A stretch of DNA of 64,000 nt. Source: Cryptomeria japonica. Taxonomy: Eukaryota; Streptophyta; Pinopsida; Cupressales; Cupressaceae. Each line of letters begins with the position of its first letter. The first letter of the stretch is position 1. The notes under the pieces are model-generated. The model was not told the origin of the DNA. It saw nothing but the letters and a program-made list of their open reading frames with translations, and made no database searches. Below are positions 12,036 through 21,300 of the stretch, piece after piece. The translations under genes were made by a program, and so were the position numbers. The stretch lies in contig NC_081412.1 in NCBI RefSeq assembly GCF_030272615.1, positions 670,496,852-670,560,851 on the forward strand, in the 5' to 3' direction.

Positions 12036-12099
12036 GAAAAATTGCTATCTCAAAGTGTTTATCATAAAAATCTATTGGAGTTTTGCCACCAATTCTAGG

Positions 12100-12225
12100 T
12101 AATGTTTGGTGTCCATAGGCAAATTCATATAACATCATTTAATGATTTAAATTTTAGATTGACGTGAAAATTATAACGAGAGGTAAAAGCCTAGAGTCAA
12201 TCTGCCTAAGCAATAATTTTTTTAT
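12100..12225. repeat. dispersed duplicate, copy 2
   Basis: Contains GTTTGGTGTCCATAGGCAAA, 'atcatttaatga', AGATTGACGTGAAAATTATA and TAGAGTCAATCTGCCTAAGC, matching 8425-8550. It begins just outside the right edge of copia B. Confidence 0.6.
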
Positions 12226-12908
12226 AGGAATGGTAGAATATTTAAAACATATATTAGTTTATAACGTTTACATCTTAATTATAAAATATAGATAGTTTTT
12301 ATATTAAAAAAGACAAAAATCTTCAGTTTGAGCAATAAATGCAAAGTCACATGTCATTGAAAGAGAGAAAATATTTGTAGGTGTGGCAACTTAAAAGTCA
12401 CCATAATAATTACAGACTAACAAGAAGCCAAAACTCTAACAAAAACCAAAGTTCTTCATCATTCTTGAATTATATTATTTTAGAAAATAATAATATATAT
12501 ATCTTATATTTGTATAAATTTTTACTTAAAAATTAACTATTTTTGATTTTTCATATATATAAATTTTAATAATTTATTGTAAACCTTTACTAATATATAT
12601 TAAGGTTAGTCCCGTTGTAATGAAGGTTAGACACATGAGTTTTTGGAATGGTGGAATATTATTTTACTTTATTTTTAAATTCTTAAATTTCATACAAACA
12701 TTAGAACAAAGGAAATGAGGATATGATCTTGGGATCTTTAGTAATTACAGAGAACACAAATATATGCATTTTTCCATTATATAGATATTGGAAAGTCTTT
12801 GTTTACTTGTCTTTGTTATCCATATATATAGGAAAGTCGTTGCATACTTGTCTTCATTGACCTCCCACCAATTTATTCTGTGAAGAAATATTAGCAAAAT
12901 ACCTCTCA
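12226..12908. other. AT-rich region 5' of the receptor pseudogene
   Basis: No repeat or gene is recognised. It lies directly upstream of the predicted first exon and would contain the promoter. TATATATA-like runs occur near 12,495, 12,590 and 12,823, but none can be assigned as a TATA box. Confidence 0.35.
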
Positions 12909-13039
12909 ATGGACCACATCGACACCACTCAATTAAAGAAATTAAGCAGAGGAGAATATTCTCAAGCTCGGCGTTCGATCGGGGAGACTACAAATTTACG
13001 CACAACTGAGTTCTCCCAGCCCAACAAACCGATTCGCAT
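12909..13039 (+). pseudogene. candidate first exon of the TIR-NBS-LRR gene
   Basis: The TIR reading frame at 13,463 has no in-frame ATG; it is open back to a TAA at 13,434. An open segment starting ATG at 12,909 (MDHIDTTQLKKLSRGEYSQA...) ends at a possible donor (CAT|GTCAGA, GT at 13,040). Joining it to an acceptor ending ...CTTAACAG at 13,462 keeps the frame across a split codon and leads into DHEQNLLAKEVFLSHSG. This is a by-eye splice prediction; the acceptor has a weak pyrimidine tract. The alternative is that the original start codon was lost. Confidence 0.4.
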
Positions 13040-13462
13040 GTCAGATACATTTTATTTGAATGTTTCCTTCTGCACCATAAATAGACAATAAATAGACAGA
13101 AATTGCTACATAACAATAAACACAAAATTGTTTCAAAAAAACAGATAAAATTTTATTTTTATTCAAAAGTTGAAATACAAAACACTTCTTGATGGTATGA
13201 TCAAGGATCAATGATCGAATGATCAATTACTTCTTTATATAAAAGTCTTTGACACATGAATGCCAGCTAAAAATAAAAAATCAAACATACAGTTAAAATC
13301 TTGATGGAAATTTTATTTTTAGAGCTCTTACAAACTAGAATTCTTCTCAGTGGAAGAAATTATCATTCTTCTATTTTTATCTTATGGAATGAATTGATCA
13401 CATGCATGCCAACATGCCATATGAATTCAATTTTAAAATTCACTCGTTATTTCGCTTAACAG

Positions 13463-14042
13463 TGACCATGAACAGAACCTTTTGGCTAAAGAAGTATTTC
13501 TCAGTCACAGCGGTAAGCAGAAATTTTTTGTTAGGCAGTTAAATAGAGACTTTGCAAACCACGGCGTTTCCTGCTTCTTTAATCAAGATCGTGAAAGTTT
13601 GCCACTGGGAGAAGATTTCCCCTCTCGTATATTCGAAGCCGGTAAGACATGCAAAGTAGCAGTTTTTCTCCTGTCGAAGGATTTCCTCGAATCAAAGTGG
13701 CCCATGCTGGAACTCTCTGCTTGTGTGGAAGCGAGAGATAGAACCCGTACAAATCCCGATCTCAAAATTTTACCCTTGTTCTTCCAGATTTCACCAGATG
13801 CTCTTAAAGACACGAAGGTAGACAATGAAAACTGGAAACAGTTGAAGATTTCCGGGGAAAAGCAAGCCGAATGGCTCCGAGATTTGGAACTAATACGGCG
13901 AATTAATGGGATAAATTCCAGGGAAAATGATGATGAAGTGAAGTTTAGAGATGATATTGTGAAGGAAATCTGGCATATACTTCCAACACCCTCGCCAAGG
14001 TATCCTGTCCATTGTATGCAACGACAAGAACGAATGTGTCAG
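13463..14042 (+). pseudogene. TNL exon 2: TIR domain
   Basis: The exon encodes EVFLSHSGKQKFFVRQL (TIR box 1) and then LPLGEDFPSRIFEAGKTC. It continues with VAVFLLSKDFLESKWPMLEL (box 2). The W-x-x-L-E-L segment contains the glutamate that in plant TIR domains is the NADase catalytic residue, so the TIR active site looks conserved. The exon is open to the donor CAG|GTGAAA at 14,042/14,043. No lesion is visible inside it. Confidence 0.85.
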
Positions 14043-14126
14043 GTGAAAACACTTCACTAAGTTCTTTTGCTTTTATCAGGCATATATGCATTGAATTTAT
14101 TTATTTATTATATTTATTGGCTGCAG

Positions 14127-14381
14127 GAGGTTGCAGATTTCTTCAAATCTGTCCAGTACGTCAAAAAGGGAACTAGTATTGCAGGATTGTATGGAATACC
14201 GGGCCAGGGAAAAACTACACTTGCCAAGGCTTTGCGCAACTTCAAAATGGGGGATTTCGAAGGTAAAGTATGCCATCTGGAATTTTCTAGAGGCGATTCA
14301 TTTGAAAGAACAAAACTTGCCCTGCAATATCTCACTCGCTGCCCTCAGTTGATTCTTCAAACACTGACAGACCGAGATCAG
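14127..14381 (+). pseudogene. TNL exon 3: P-loop of NB-ARC
   Basis: After the acceptor ...GGCTGCAG the frame reads EVADFFKSVQYVKKG, then the P-loop YGIPGQGKTTLAKAL (G-x-x-G-x-G-K-T), which binds the phosphates of ATP/ADP. It ends at ...RDQ with a donor CAG|GTGAGC. The exon is 85 codons, phase 0 at both ends and undamaged. Confidence 0.85.
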
Positions 14382-14538
14382 GTGAGCAGTTTCATATGTT
14401 CTAATTTTGTTTGCCAGGATGTTCTTTCCCTTTCCATATAGAATTCTATTTACAGTTCCACTGTTATGTAAATGACTCTAAACAAAGAATATTGAACAAG
14501 ATTTGTAAGTATTCTGCATTTTTTAATATGGCTCACAG

Positions 14539-15172
14539 GCACAAGTTGAGTTGTATAGACGAGTGAAGGGCCAAAGGGTATTGTTGGTTCTCGACAATGT
14601 CACAGAAGAAAGTATTGACGAAGTAACGGATTATCTTAAGGCAGAGTTGGGAGAAAACAGCTGCATCCTTTTGAGCGCTCGGAGTGTAGATGTTCTAGAA
14701 AAGCATTTCAAGATAGGTAAGCGGTCATGCATGCGCCGTCCCAAGGCTTTAAGAGGACGAGGCCATAGAAATCTTGTTGGAAAAGGCACCTATAGATGTG
14801 TCAACGATGGGGGCAGAGGAAAAACTTTTTGCTGTCAAGTGTGCAGACAGATTTTTGTTCGAAGAGGTCGGTCGGAGAGGTCAAACATTTCATCCGTTAG
14901 CCTTAAAAGCTTTCGGCAGCCACCTCTTCAGTAAATATGGCCCGCGTTTGTCAAAGTGGGTTGGTGAGATAGAAGGCTGGGTAAACCGATGTAGTTATGG
15001 TTTGGATGATTTGTTGGCTGTGCTAGGCAAAGCTTTTGATAGCATGCGTCCCGAATTTCGCACCATATTCATGCTTCTCACCCTATATATGCCGCCTCGT
15101 ATGTCTCCCCACAAAGTTACTGAGTGGCTGGCAATGGTTCTAAACAAAGAGATCTCATTTATTGAAAAAGCA
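14539..15172 (+). pseudogene. TNL exon 4: kinase-2 to ARC region, frameshifted
   Basis: The exon starts AQVELYRRVKGQRVLLVLDNV, a kinase-2 motif with the Mg-binding aspartate. SCILLSARSVDVLEKHF (RNBS-B) follows. After about 14,735 the coding text moves to another frame because of one extra base, and the first codons of that frame contain TAA at 14,750. It then continues cleanly as EDEAIEILLEKAPIDVST, FHPLALKAFGSHLFSKYG (a GLPLA-like region) and LDDLLAVLGKAFDSM. It ends before the donor GCA|GTGAGT. Confidence 0.8.
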
Positions 15173-15268
15173 GTGAGTTTGAATATTTGCTTTGAAAATG
15201 TTTTAGTTTATGATTGTAGTGCGTTTAATTGAAATTCCGCTGAATGCTTAATTTATATGTGGTTTCAG

Positions 15269-17194
15269 GTCGAGGATTTATGTAAGAAGGCTCTTATTGA
15301 AGAATTTGCATCTAAAATTCGCATACATGATCTATATATTGAATTCGCACAAAGCAAAGCAAATGAAATGGCGAGATGGCTGTTGTGGAAGGGCGACCCA
15401 TGTAGTACACGTGGGTTAATATCACAGCACAATGCAGGTTTTGAATTGGCTAAGTTGGAGCAGTGCAAGCATCGAAGACCGTCCTAGATCGCCCCCCGCG
15501 ATCTTCAAAATCTGTTGGTGCTTCAGCTTGTAGGTGTGCAGAATATGAGAAAGCTTGACTTGGGCGGGATGCGTCGTCTCAGAAGTATTATTATACACAA
15601 ATGCAAAGACTTGACTATGCTTGAAGGTATGGAGAAATTGCAACAGCTGGCGTGGCTTCAGATAAGCGAGGTAAATAAAATGTTTAAACTTCCGGTGCTA
15701 AGCAGCCTCGAAGGCTTACAACATCTTGAGATTGACATTGCAGGCAGGCAGGTGGTCAATCGGCTGGGAGATCTTAGCGGCTGCGTTTTTCTGAGAGAGA
15801 TTAAGGTTCGTTGTCCATCCCTCTTGGACTTCCCAAGGTTGAATGGTTTGCCGCATTTGGAGAAAGTGGAATTTAGTGTGTGTGATAAAGTGAAGGGGCC
15901 TCTCGACTGTAGAGAATGTGTGGAGCTTCAAAATATTGTCATCGACAGTTGCTCCCAGATGGCTTCGTTACCGCTCCTGGTTGGATGTAAGAAACTATTC
16001 AAAATTGTATTGTGGGAATGTGATGCAGTGAAGGCATGTCCAGATATAGATGTGCCAAGTGCTTTGAAGACACTAGAGTTGTTTGTTTCATCAAAAGCTG
16101 CTACGGCGTCCCAAAGTTTAGAGTCTTGTTACACACTACAAATACTTAAACTATGCTATATGGTTGAACTAAGGGAACTTCCCAGTTTCAGACTTCTATC
16201 AAATTTGACTGTGCTCAAACTTGACAAGTGTGGTATAAGGGAGCCACCAGACTTAACATGTTGTGTCTTGTTGGAGGATGTTTACTTTTTCACGCTGATA
16301 CATTTAAAAAGGTTTCCTAACTTCTCACTATTGAGGAGTTTAAAGAAGTTAACTCTTTATGATTGCTGGAGGGTTGAAGATCCTCCTGATATTAGTGGCT
16401 GCCATGAATTACAGGTATTCCATCTAGTCTATAACGACAATATGAAAGGACTTCCAAACATGGGAGATTTCCAACGGTTGGAGGAAATCAAATTGAGTTG
16501 GCATTCTTATAAGGAAATTGATGTCGATAGTTCTGAATTCCATGTGGATCTTCAACCTTATGAGGATCTTCAATCTCGTCTGGAGCACTTTAAAGACGAA
16601 AACTTCTCGAACTTAAGTGATGTAAGCATACCGGGAGCATTGAAAGAGTGGCAGTGGCTAAAGAACCAGACAATACTGGGGAAAAGGTATGTCCGTGGGG
16701 GAAAGACCTATTATTCTATTACAGCTCCGTATGAATTGCGGAAGCGAAGCCAGTTTTCAGAGAAATTATTGGTCGAAACTATTGGAAGGGCAAATTTTAA
16801 ACGCGCTGCATTCAAATATTCAAATTTATTTTATAGAACAGAAGTGATGTATACGGTAAGGCAGTCAATAGTTGGGCAGTGTTCTATGGTTCTTATAATA
16901 TTTGTGGTTGTAGTGTGTACATTGTTAGCAAGGGGAGAATGGTTAAGGGATCGCATTGTTGATATAAGCAGGGGAGAATGGTTAAGTTATTCTATTGAAT
17001 GGTTAAGGGATCATATTGTTAATATAAGCAGGGGAGAATGTTGAAGGGATTTTAGTGAATGGTTAAGCGATCGTCTTGTTGATATAAACAGGGCAGAATG
17101 GTTAAGGGGTCGTCTTGTTGATATAAGCCGGGCAGAATGGTTACCGTTAAGGGATATAAGCACCGGAGAATGGTCAAAGTTTTTCTTAAAATAA
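15269..17194 (+). pseudogene. TNL exon 5: MHD-like motif, LRRs and C-terminal tail
   Basis: The exon opens VEDLCKKALIEEF and IRIHDLYIEFAQSK, the position of the MHD switch motif (here IHD). A TAG at 15,485 interrupts the frame, which resumes without a shift. About a dozen irregular leucine-rich repeats follow to about 16,600 (for example LQILKLCYMVELRELPSF and LKKLTLYDCWRVEDPPDIS). A non-LRR region comes next, then a hydrophobic segment SMVLIIFVVVVCTLLA (about 16,885-16,932) and repeats of RGEWLRDRIVDIS. The frame stops at TGA 17,042, but remains open past it to TAA at 17,192-17,194. Confidence 0.8.
16926..17180 (+). repeat. in-frame minisatellite at the TNL C-terminus
   Basis: Units of 39 or 60 nt, all multiples of three, encode variants of RGEWLRDRIVDIS. 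There are about six units. The stop TGA at 17,042 lies inside one unit where others read TGG TTA, and later units keep the same frame to TAA at 17,192. Because the units are multiples of three they could expand or contract without destroying the tail. Confidence 0.8.
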
Positions 17195-17811
17195 TAATAT
17201 CTATAACATTGATCCTTAAAGTAGAACGGAGATTGCGAGTTGGGGTAGAATATAGATTGCTATATGTTCATCTTCAACTTGCTTTTATAATATTTGGATG
17301 GGTGTTATCGTGTTCGCTACGTATATACTGGTGTAATTGAAAGAAATTCAGGTGTGCAGGCAAATAAGAAAACAGAGTATTTAAAAAAAGAGGAAAAAAA
17401 GTTAAAAAGAAAGAAGAAGCTAGAGCACAAAAACCAGAGCATAAACAAAAACAAGGTATACAATGTAATCGATTGTTGCAACGACACTAGTGCTATTAAT
17501 GTCAGTGAAGATTACAAATGCAGACATAGATACAAAGCTCTGTAGAGGTCTCTAATTTGTTATGATAATGATAATCAAATTCTTACATTAGTCCTTGTTT
17601 TATAATTACAGAAGGGCAGTTCATAAACTTGCAGTGCACGGCAAGTAAAGAATCAGATTGCAAGCGGTAGAAGAAGTGGATAAGGATGCCACTTTGCAAA
17701 CGAGGCAATGTTAAAAGGATTAAGACGGTTCTTAATGACATTTGGCAGGAAGTTTCCTGTAGTTTCCAGTAAGCTGGTGAACAGACGGTGTTCGTCCTAA
17801 GCATTGCTGCT
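17195..17811 (+). other. 3' flank of the TNL pseudogene
   Basis: A Lys-rich open frame (17,294-17,545, 83 residues) and the text up to 17,810 have no recognised domain. A short stretch near 17,340-17,560 resembles 47,300-47,430 by eye (an 'aaaacagagtat' run and an 'agatac...ctctatagag' run). That suggests a duplicated 3' untranslated or tail region. Function unknown. Confidence 0.35.
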
Positions 17812-18840
17812 ATTATTCTCCCCCTTAGTGTAATAAATCCCCGATATTAGCAAATATTTTCTTTGAAATTGCTTTTGTAAACACATCTGCTAGCTAATCA
17901 TTAGTTTTGCAAAACTGTAGTTATGTCCATCTTCCACAAGATTGCTGATGAAATGATGTCGGATATGTATAGGCTTAGTTCGACTGTGGAAAATAGATTC
18001 TTTGTTATAGAAATAGTAGAGTTATTGGCATAGCAAACATTTGTGGGTTTATTTTATTCTTGCTTCAAATCTGCGAGTATTCTCCTCAACAAAATTGCTT
18101 GACATGTTGTAAATGTTGCTACAATGTACTCTGCTTCCATTGACAATAGTCATATTGTTGATTCTTTCTTTCAACACCAAAAAATTGTGCCTGATCCCAA
18201 GCTGAATACATATCTTGATGTACTTTTTCTGTTGTTAATAGATCTTGCCCAATGACTGTCTATATATCCAACCAGTCTAAAGTTGTCTATTGGTGTATAA
18301 AAAATGTCAGAATTGCTTGTACCATGAACATACCCAAGTATCCTCTTTATTACGCAGAAGTAGATCTTTCTTGGATTTGCATAAATCTTGATACTACAGT
18401 GACCGCATACATGATGTCAGGTCTAGTTATAGTAAGATACATAAGGCTGCCAGCAAAACCTCTATATAGTTTTGTATCTATCTTTTTAGTATCATCATCT
18501 TTGGCCAGCTTTACATTTATATCCAAAGGTGTATTTGATTGTTTGCAATTCTTCATTCTAAATTTATCAAGAAAATCAGTTATATACTTTTCTCATAAAA
18601 TAAAAACCCCATCACTAAATTTCTTGACTTCTATTCCTAGAAAGTAAAGCATCAAACCCCAATCAGTCATTTCAAATTCACTCTTCATGGCTTTCCTGAA
18701 TTCTTCTATTAACACTTCACCATTGCTATTGTAAATGAGATCATCAACATATAAGAAAATTATGAGTAAATCATTGGTACCTTTGGACTTAATATAAAGT
18801 ATAGGTTCACTTTTGCTCCTTTTCAATTCATTCTTCTAAA
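17812..18840 (-). mobile_element. Ty1/copia relic D (RT C-terminus, RNase H, polypurine tract)
   Basis: The minus strand has RT text with the catalytic YVDD box (FLYVDDLIY, near 18,745) in a 77-residue open piece. MKNCKQSNTPLDINVKLAKD and GSLMYLTITRPDIMYAVTVV follow (near 18,400-18,556). RNase H text comes next, with GSGTIFWC and SMEAEYIVATFTTCQAILL near 18,120. A purine tract (CTAAGGGGGAGAATAATA on the minus strand, 17,812-17,828) marks the polypurine tract, but no LTR follows it. Multiple stops occur. It is a 5'-truncated and LTR-less remnant. Confidence 0.8.
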
Positions 18841-19205
18841 AATAATCACCTACCTTCACTATCTTTGCTTGAAGTATCTTCCTTTTGCTTCCAATTTGAG
18901 AACTTTTGAACTTCGTTATTGCATTCTACCACTCTTGAGCATAATTCTTGCATTCACAACTCTCTAAGACTCACACTGCCACTCATGTTTAGCTCTACAT
19001 ATTCTATACATTGCCATTTCTTCATTACACTGATATCTAAAAGCATTATTGCCATTACACAAAAATGCCATCATTTCTTTGGAGCCCCTTGTTGCTTCTT
19101 TGTCAAGTACTTGTAGGCTACTTGGCTTCTATTCTTGAGGAATGGTAACTCTTAAAAGTTTATTGAGCATATTATCTTATTGTTATTGATAGCATATTAT
19201 TTATT

Positions 19206-19850
19206 TTATCTTTTATGTCTATTGTTGATAACCTTATCATAGTTGTATGTGGTGGGAACACTGAAGTGGGGGTTTGAAAGAGGCAACGTACTTTTGAATT
19301 TTATACTATAGGTAACAACATCCAAGAGCTTTTTTAAATTTAACATTTGTGGTTCCATGCTTATAGTGATGCTAGCAGGGTCCTTGATAGTCACTTGGTA
19401 CACTAAATTAACCTTTGCACCCACATATGTCACAAATTTTCTCTTTACCTGAACCAAATTGGTCCTTAAATTTATTAGAATAGAAAGGGATGTATAGTTG
19501 GGATGAATGAATTCTAAAGAAGAATTGACATAGAAAACTTACTCTTTTATGAAAAGAACGATTTATTGTTCTATGTAGTTGAGAGAGTAGAAGAAAGTAA
19601 TTAAAAATTGAGGAGCCATGCTATAGACAAGTCTAGGGTCTACCACAACATTTGGATCCATGTGATCTATGCCCAACATAAAGCAATTGGCTGCTCTAAT
19701 TGTATGTGATTCCTTGATTGGTTTATCTACATCGTTAAACAAGTAGGATGGCATCATGAAGGAAAAATTGATGGTGGTAGGGTTCCATGTGGAATGCATG
19801 GCTTTTATTAGCATTGTTATGCTATTGATGTGAGGGAGTTGGGATTAAGG
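19206..19850 (-). pseudogene. subtilisin-like serine protease (subtilase, S8) C-terminal fragment
   Basis: On the minus strand, LIKAMHSTWNPTTINFSFMM is followed by KPIKESHTIRAANCFMLGID. HMDPNVVVDPRLVY and LITFFYSLNYIEQ come next. Plant subtilases have the equivalents 'SAxMTTA', 'GAGHxxPxxAxDPGLVYD' and 'FLCxLxY'. After two in-frame stops the same frame gives RTNLVQVKRKFVTYVGAKVN and VTIKDPASITISMEPQMLN, matching the fibronectin-III-like C-terminal domain. The catalytic GTSMSCPH serine motif should lie just before 19,840, but only LPHINSITM is seen, so the active serine is gone. No His or Asp catalytic region is in the flanks. This is a dead gene fragment. Confidence 0.75.
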
Positions 19851-19859
19851 TGTCTCAAA

Positions 19860-20650
19860 CTTAAAGAGTCCTAAATTTTTTATTTAATTATTTTATTTTG
19901 AAATCACTTATGATGTCTAAAAATTTAGGAAAATAATGTCATGGGTTGCTATGTTGGGACTATGACAAATGTTTTTTATTTGCTATGATGATTACTAGGT
20001 CAATGGAAGAGTCATCAGGAGTGATTATTTGACAACTGGTATTAATCATGTAGTTCACTTTTGACAAGTGGTGTGAGGTAGGTGTTGCATATGGCAAGAT
20101 GACAGTTATGAGTGGGTCATGTGGTAGTGCTTTGGAAAGTTACTATGTGCAATGTGTCATGGTAATGGTAACTTCTTGTTTTAAAACAACTAATATTTTA
20201 AGCATATGAGTTGATTTTGGAAACCATGGATGCTTAAATTCACTCATGTGTTGAGATCTATATATATGTGGTTTATTAGTGTATTTTGTATGACAAGGTT
20301 GAGTATTTTCTAAGTTTTTATGTGCTAGGATTTTCTCTAGAGTATTATGTTATTGTAATTATTCCTAAAGCACATTGTCTTTGTGTATTATATTATAGTT
20401 ATTGGTTGTTATTGATAATACAATTGATATCTAGCTTTTGGAGTGGGTTTTTTTTTTCTCTTGAAAGGCTTTTCCCATGTAAATCTAGTGTCATGAGTTT
20501 ATTTGTTTAAATATGAATTCGTATGTGTTTATCTAATTTGTAATTTTTAAAGGGTTTGTAAGAAATTTTCGCATTCACTCTTATGTTAGATTAGGTATTT
20601 GGAAGCATTATTCCACACTTCTTCCTTTCATTTGGAATTAGAGCCTAGCC
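19860..20650. other. intergenic DNA, nothing recognised
   Basis: No protein or RNA gene is recognised. A 74-residue hydrophobic plus-strand frame at 20,286-20,510 is low complexity and has no known motif. Confidence 0.4.
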
Positions 20651-20654
20651 AACT

Positions 20655-21300
20655 TTGTTTTGATTAATAAAAGCGAGATAGGCCCGTACCATTACATATC
20701 CACAATGTGATACCTGGGGTGCATGAGGAATGCGCACCCAACCAAAAATCCCCCCACTAACACAAAGCAAACTCCCAAGAGGGATACTCGAGGACCAACA
20801 ACGAAACTAAAAAACTAGGAGGATTAAAACACCAAAAAAAACACACTTGAAGCACAAAAACTAACAAACCACCCATGAAAGGGACAAAGAGATGGCCAAC
20901 TACATGAGGGAGTGTCTATCCCACCAATCCTGGCATAAACTTATGACTTTGTTAGAAAAAGACACCTTTTTGGAAGACCCAAACCCAGAGTCGGAAGACA
21001 CTAAAGTAGAATCCTGAGTATCTTTCAACAAGGACTCCGTGTTGCTAGCACTTGCAATCATAGCCTTAGTCTTCTTACACTTATTCTCCCTTTTCCTATT
21101 AAGCTCACTCTGTATGGTCTAGATAGCCTAGAGAGAAGAGTTATACATGTTGGCAGCCTTCTTCTAGGCCAAGATGACCTCCTCAACTTTAATTTTAAAG
21201 ACCTCCTAGGATCGTCTAATATCTTTCATTTCTGATTTAGTTCCAACCATATTAAGGGTAATCCCACAATAGTGAGTTACACTTTTTAGCCAACTTTGAC
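20655..21300 (-). mobile_element. LINE-like 3' end
   Basis: On the minus strand the text ends TTTTATTAATCAAAACAAAG. Upstream is a 3' UTR-like stretch rich in TTTTGTG/GGTGTTTT words and, before it, a decayed coding stretch (AMIASASNTESLLKDTQDST, KKVSFSNKVISLCQDWWDR). The layout (coding end, T/G-rich 3' UTR, A-rich terminus) fits a non-LTR retrotransposon. No endonuclease or RT motif is present, so class assignment is tentative. Confidence 0.4.

Larger units (their letters stand above)
10023..12085 (-). mobile_element. internally deleted Ty1/copia retrotransposon B
   Basis: Read on the minus strand, a short leader and gag N-terminus (about 12,030-11,850) run almost directly into the end of reverse transcriptase (about 11,770-11,500). 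RNase H (about 11,230-10,700) and a 3' LTR (10,525-10,023) follow. The rest of gag, protease, integrase and most of RT are missing, so the element lost roughly 3 kb internally. Many stops and frame shifts show it is inactive. The 5' LTR is not seen. Confidence 0.7.
13463..17194 (+). pseudogene. TIR-NBS-LRR (TNL) immune receptor pseudogene
   Basis: Domain order is TIR, nucleotide-binding NB-ARC, leucine-rich repeats, a C-terminal region and a transmembrane-like segment, spread over four or five exons with phase-0 introns at 14,043-14,126, 14,382-14,538 and 15,173-15,268. TNLs are intracellular sensors of pathogen effectors; the TIR domain acts as an NAD-consuming enzyme. Four lesions are seen: a one-base insertion near 14,736, a TAA at 14,750-14,752, a TAG at 15,485-15,487 and a TGA at 17,042-17,044. 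All splice sites still look usable, so inactivation seems fairly recent. An alternative reading is that the strong donor-like AG|GTAAGC at 14,715-14,720 yields a truncated TIR-NB protein. The flanks carry duplicated blocks, as expected in a resistance-gene cluster. Confidence 0.87.

Noticed and set aside
14717-14815. An extra intron that would remove the frameshift in the NB domain
   Set aside because: The donor is good, but the sequence to be removed reads as conserved NB-ARC text in one frame, and no convincing acceptor avoids losing it.
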